Positions 60,992-64,000 of a DNA stretch of 64,000 nucleotides are shown here, in pieces. Position 1 is the first letter of the stretch. Every line of letters begins with the position of its first letter. The DNA comes from Trogon surrucura. Its lineage: Eukaryota; Chordata; Aves; Trogoniformes; Trogonidae. Below the pieces are notes generated by a model. That model was not told where the DNA came from and did not search any database. It was given only the letters and a program-made list of their open reading frames with translations. Where the stretch lies: NCBI GenBank assembly GCA_020746105.1, contig CM036618.1, positions 118,683,161 to 118,747,160 of the forward strand, in the 5' to 3' direction. A program made the translations under genes and the position numbers.

Positions 60992-61739
60992 GATTGGGAA
61001 GAAATGAGATCTTGCCAGTTTTTGAGTAGGCTCCCAACTCATCTGAATTGCTCCACGCTGGGCGCAGTGATTTAGGAAAGCCCTGCTGATATGCAAAGCT
61101 ATTTTGCAATTACTCCCTTATGTTCATCTGTTCCGTTCAAGGGAGCGAACACCACCGTGAAAAACTTTGCTTCCGAGCTCCCCTGCATTTTAAATTTGTA
61201 CCCACAATCTGCATCGAGAGCGAGTGGTTTGGCGCTTCCATATAGAAATGAACACAAATTTATGAGGGTAGCGTACCAGGTTAAACAAAAATGATCTTGC
61301 ACGGCACTTCAGGGCGAAAATGAATTCTGGGAAATCCAAAACCTACAAAGTACTGACCTACACGGGACCAGTAAACCCACCCCTGAGCTTTGTCACGGAG
61401 GACAGTATTGAGGTTTGGCAGCACCCTTCTGAACGCATCATTACAGAGCAGCTCTGCTGTCATTTGGGGTCATTTGGTCATTTGGGGTTCAGTCCTTCTG
61501 TTGTCATACATTATTTTCTGAGTATTCATGAGAAAAGGTATCTCTTGGACCCGGGACATCAAAAGGGAAGCCAGTTTCACACCTGGCCACTCCGGTTTAC
61601 CGCACGTTGAGACTTTAGCATCCATTTAGTCAGCTCTCGGAGCCTGACGAAGCATTTTTTTCCAGCAGTAGGTCTGAGCCCCTCCCTTGCTATAACAACT
61701 GACCCCTCTGCTTTCCCCCCTCCAAAAAAAACCAAAAGT
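60992..61739. other. Unique non-coding DNA
   Basis: No gene recognised. A short direct repeat of catttgggg/catttgg lies at 61460-61490. Confidence 0.45.
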
Positions 61740-62130
61740 GAACACACATGATGAATGCTTTAATGTAATACAGGGCTCCCCTCATTGCGTCTCGTTCATT
61801 CGACAGCTTCTCCTATCTGGCACCAAAGCCTGATTAAATATTAACACGGGGTGGGTCCGATTATTTCCTGGCTTCCAAGAATCCATTGGTAAATTGAGAT
61901 CTAGCTGTTAAAAATTTCTGACACGACATAATTTGTATTGAACCCCCTTTCCATGCCAGAGTGCCAGCGTTAATAAATCAGGCTGTTCGCATTGAATAAA
62001 TCTATTTAAATACTTATAAAATATTAAAGATGCATTTGGGAAAAGCCTCTAAGGTGATTGTTGCACCCATGCACCTCACAGTAACTAATTTATTAAAGAG
62101 TTTGCAAACCTGCGAAGGAAGGGAGAAGAA
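61740..62130. promoter_or_regulatory. Candidate enhancer island (large)
   Basis: About 390 bp of complex AT-rich DNA with TGATTAAATATTAA near 61830, TTAATAAATCA near 61970, TATTTAAATAC near 62004, GATGCAT near 62028 and TAATTTATTAAAG near 62085. No repeat or coding signature. The length and motif content make it a reasonable conserved-element candidate. Confidence 0.33.
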
Positions 62131-62599
62131 AAATGGTTTCATAAACCAAGAGCAGAAGCCAATTTTTCAGCTCAGATGATGAAAGGAAGCATGCATTTCT
62201 AATCAAAAAGACAGATACGCCTTTTCTCTCCCGCCATTCCCTCAACAGCAAAGTGCCTTTTCATCATCAACAACACTCCATTCCTAATGTCTGCTGAGGC
62301 CTTTCTGCACCTTCTCCATACACTAGTAATGTACACACAGCATCCCTTTGAAACGAGAGCCCATTAGCCGTGGCAGACTACCTTTTCACATGAAGTCCTT
62401 CCGTTGGTAGTCATCAGCGGAGCGCTAAATCATCCCAACAGGGCACGCTCACATCATGGCAGTGGGATAAACAGGTATTTAGAGCCGCGGAATGAAAATT
62501 GCCTTTCTACCTTATTTTTTTTTTAAGTTTTTTTTAAGAAAGGTCATAAACTACACAGGGAGCATCTAGCTCTCCTCTCTCAAGCCCCTTCCCTCCTCC
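62131..62599. other. Unique non-coding DNA
   Basis: Nothing recognised beyond T-runs at 62515-62535. Confidence 0.5.
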
Positions 62600-63170
62600 C
62601 TTAAGTACAGATTTTTTAACAAATCCACTTTTTGCTTACACCCGGGTCATCTGTAATATTAGACCCTCAACCACCAGCCAGTCCCCTTTAAAGATTACAT
62701 AGTAAATGCGACCATAAATTTGCCCCACAATAAGAAACGAGTTTGAGCATGCCCTGCAAGAGGGATTTATGTGATTGTTTTTCCTTCCAGTGGGCGTGGT
62801 GAAGGGATATAGAAACTGTCAGCGAGAGCAGCAAGCAGGGTGATACTTCACAATCGCTACCTGAGTAATGCAAGGGAGATTAAGCCTAAATTGAGGACTG
62901 CCATTTCAGAGGACAATTAATTTTCAAGCTGTCGTAAAAGCTCTGTTGACATTTCTCAGCCTAGATTTTGCTTCTCCGTGAGGGTTTAAAGAGCTTTGTT
63001 CAATAAGGGCAGCGGTGCTGCTGCCATTCTTTGGGCTAAGTCTAGGGGGGGAGTTCCCCTTAGAAAAGCTCCTCTCTCTGACACGCAAGAAAGCTTTACT
63101 TGCTGACTCCGAGATCTTCATCTGAAAGCCCATCTCAGACTCTTTGTTTTTCCACAAGCACCTGATTCAG
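62600..63170. promoter_or_regulatory. Candidate enhancer island (KLF/EGR-like motif)
   Basis: Complex block with GGGCGTGG at 62792-62799 (KLF/EGR type), GACAATTAATTTTC near 62911, GATTACATAG near 62693 and GTAATATTAG near 62652. The 77-codon minus frame at 62924-63157 is not recognised. Unverified. Confidence 0.3.
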
Positions 63171-63490
63171 TATCCTAACGTGGTTGGACAGACCACAAAT
63201 GAAGCAACCAAACTATCAGCAGCTGCCTCTCACCACATTTGGGTCTTCGCTAGTTCCTTTCTAACCCCACCAAGAACCCAGGAGCACAACGGACTCGATG
63301 TAGGAATGGCAAATCTATTGATCTCTGACTATGTCATATGTGGGTAAAACGCTTTTCTGCATTGTCAAGTCATCCTCCAAGTCAGTAACTGATTTTACCG
63401 TAAGAGATGGCAAGTTCCAGGTCCACAAAGAGAAATCCTGGCCTCTGCCTGACAACAATGCCGGAATTGCCTTTTGCTTTAGTGACAATA
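63171..63490. other. Unique non-coding DNA
   Basis: No gene recognised in this stretch. Confidence 0.5.
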
Positions 63491-63714
63491 ACCATAGAAT
63501 TGTTTAGGTTGGAAAAGACCTTTAAGATCATTGAGTCCAACCATTAACTTAGCACTGCCAAGTCCACCACGAAACCATGTCACTAAGCACTTCATCTACA
63601 CGTCTTCTAAATACCTCCAGGGATGGTGACTCAACCACTTCCCTGGGCAGCCTGTTCCAACGCTTAACAACCCTTTCAGGGAAGAATTATTTCCTAATAT
63701 CCAGTCTAAATCCC
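63491..63714 (-). mobile_element. CR1 LINE 3' fragment (5'-truncated)
   Basis: Minus-strand CR1. It starts with a single CATAGAAT octamer, then ggttggaaaagacctttaagatcattgagtcc, and passes into the decayed ORF2 C-terminus (ccagggatggtgactcaacc, ccctgggcagcctgttcc, equivalent to the coding landmark [13 protein letters not shown]). It shares the accattaac and cactgcc stretch with the copy at 541-845, suggesting the same older subfamily. Divergence is higher than in the copies with open frames. Confidence 0.9.
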
Positions 63715-64000
63715 ATTCAATGATAGATTGGCATCCCCTAAAACTACCTGGCCAGTGTGGCACGGGACATGTTCTTCCAGGAGGGTGCCTAAAAGAAGGT
63801 GCCTAAGCGAGGCACCGGGCAGCTCAGAGAGCCCAGAGACAAGAAATGAGTGAACTGAACTAATTGACAAAAGGTCTTCTGCTACAGGGAGGCCACTACA
63901 AAACTCCAGATCACGGTACCTGGCTGCGAGCATCCCCACTGGAAGTGGCTGGTCTTGCCACCGCGTCCAGTTTATTACCCGTGACAAATTGCTGGTCAAG
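63715..64000. other. Unique non-coding DNA
   Basis: No gene recognised. The 97-codon minus-strand frame reaching the window edge includes part of the CR1 and is not recognised. Confidence 0.45.

Overview
The window looks like bird nuclear DNA, and I find no exon of a functional protein-coding gene in it. The organism call rests on repeats: at least ten CR1 LINE fragments of the avian/reptile type, most ending in the CR1 3' octamer (ATTCTATG or close variants), and one tRNA(Ile)-headed SINE with a CR1 tail (15448-15625). That SINE architecture is known from passerines as TguSINE1, so a passerine is my best guess; no species call is possible. Nothing bacterial, viral or CRISPR-like is present.

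Layout. 1-11.1 kb is unique DNA with one CR1 at 541-845. A 5'-truncated CR1 with an open ORF2 C-terminus lies at 11640-12402. 15.4-20.1 kb is the most eventful stretch: the SINE, a short CR1, a 43-bp tandem duplication, a CR1 3' end abutting a processed pseudogene of RCAN1 (18636-18951), a minus-strand LTR- or promoter-like block with CCAAT, AP-1 and TATA motifs (about 19185-19640), and a 24-bp, 21-unit minisatellite (19641-20142). A second open CR1 is at 24740-25477. 26-29 kb holds enhancer-like DNA, a dense CpG patch and a perfect DR1 nuclear-receptor site. 32918-34630 is a CR1 inserted into another CR1, which creates a fused 376-codon frame. 35-52 kb is mostly unique DNA with several homeodomain-motif-rich islands, an ancient CR1 (45160-45665), a younger CR1 (47846-48381) and orphan CR1 tail octamers. 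52830-53290 is a decayed reverse transcriptase of the L1/Tx1 group, rare in birds. 54-63.5 kb is unique DNA with more enhancer-like islands, and a last CR1 lies at 63491-63714.

Interpretation. Long unique AT-rich islands with homeodomain, POU, GATA and nuclear-receptor motifs, no exons and moderate repeat load fit an intergenic or intronic region near a developmental gene. That is inference from composition and motifs; conservation could not be measured here. The CR1 copies fall into at least two young groups by C-terminal ending, and the nesting gives their order: the FLCALL/V group inserted into the group with the longer [11 protein letters not shown] ending. I found no new multi-gene system. 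The strongest leads are the L1/Tx1 remnant, the SINE, the RCAN1 retropseudogene, the minisatellite with its neighbouring promoter-like block, and the nested CR1 fusion frame.
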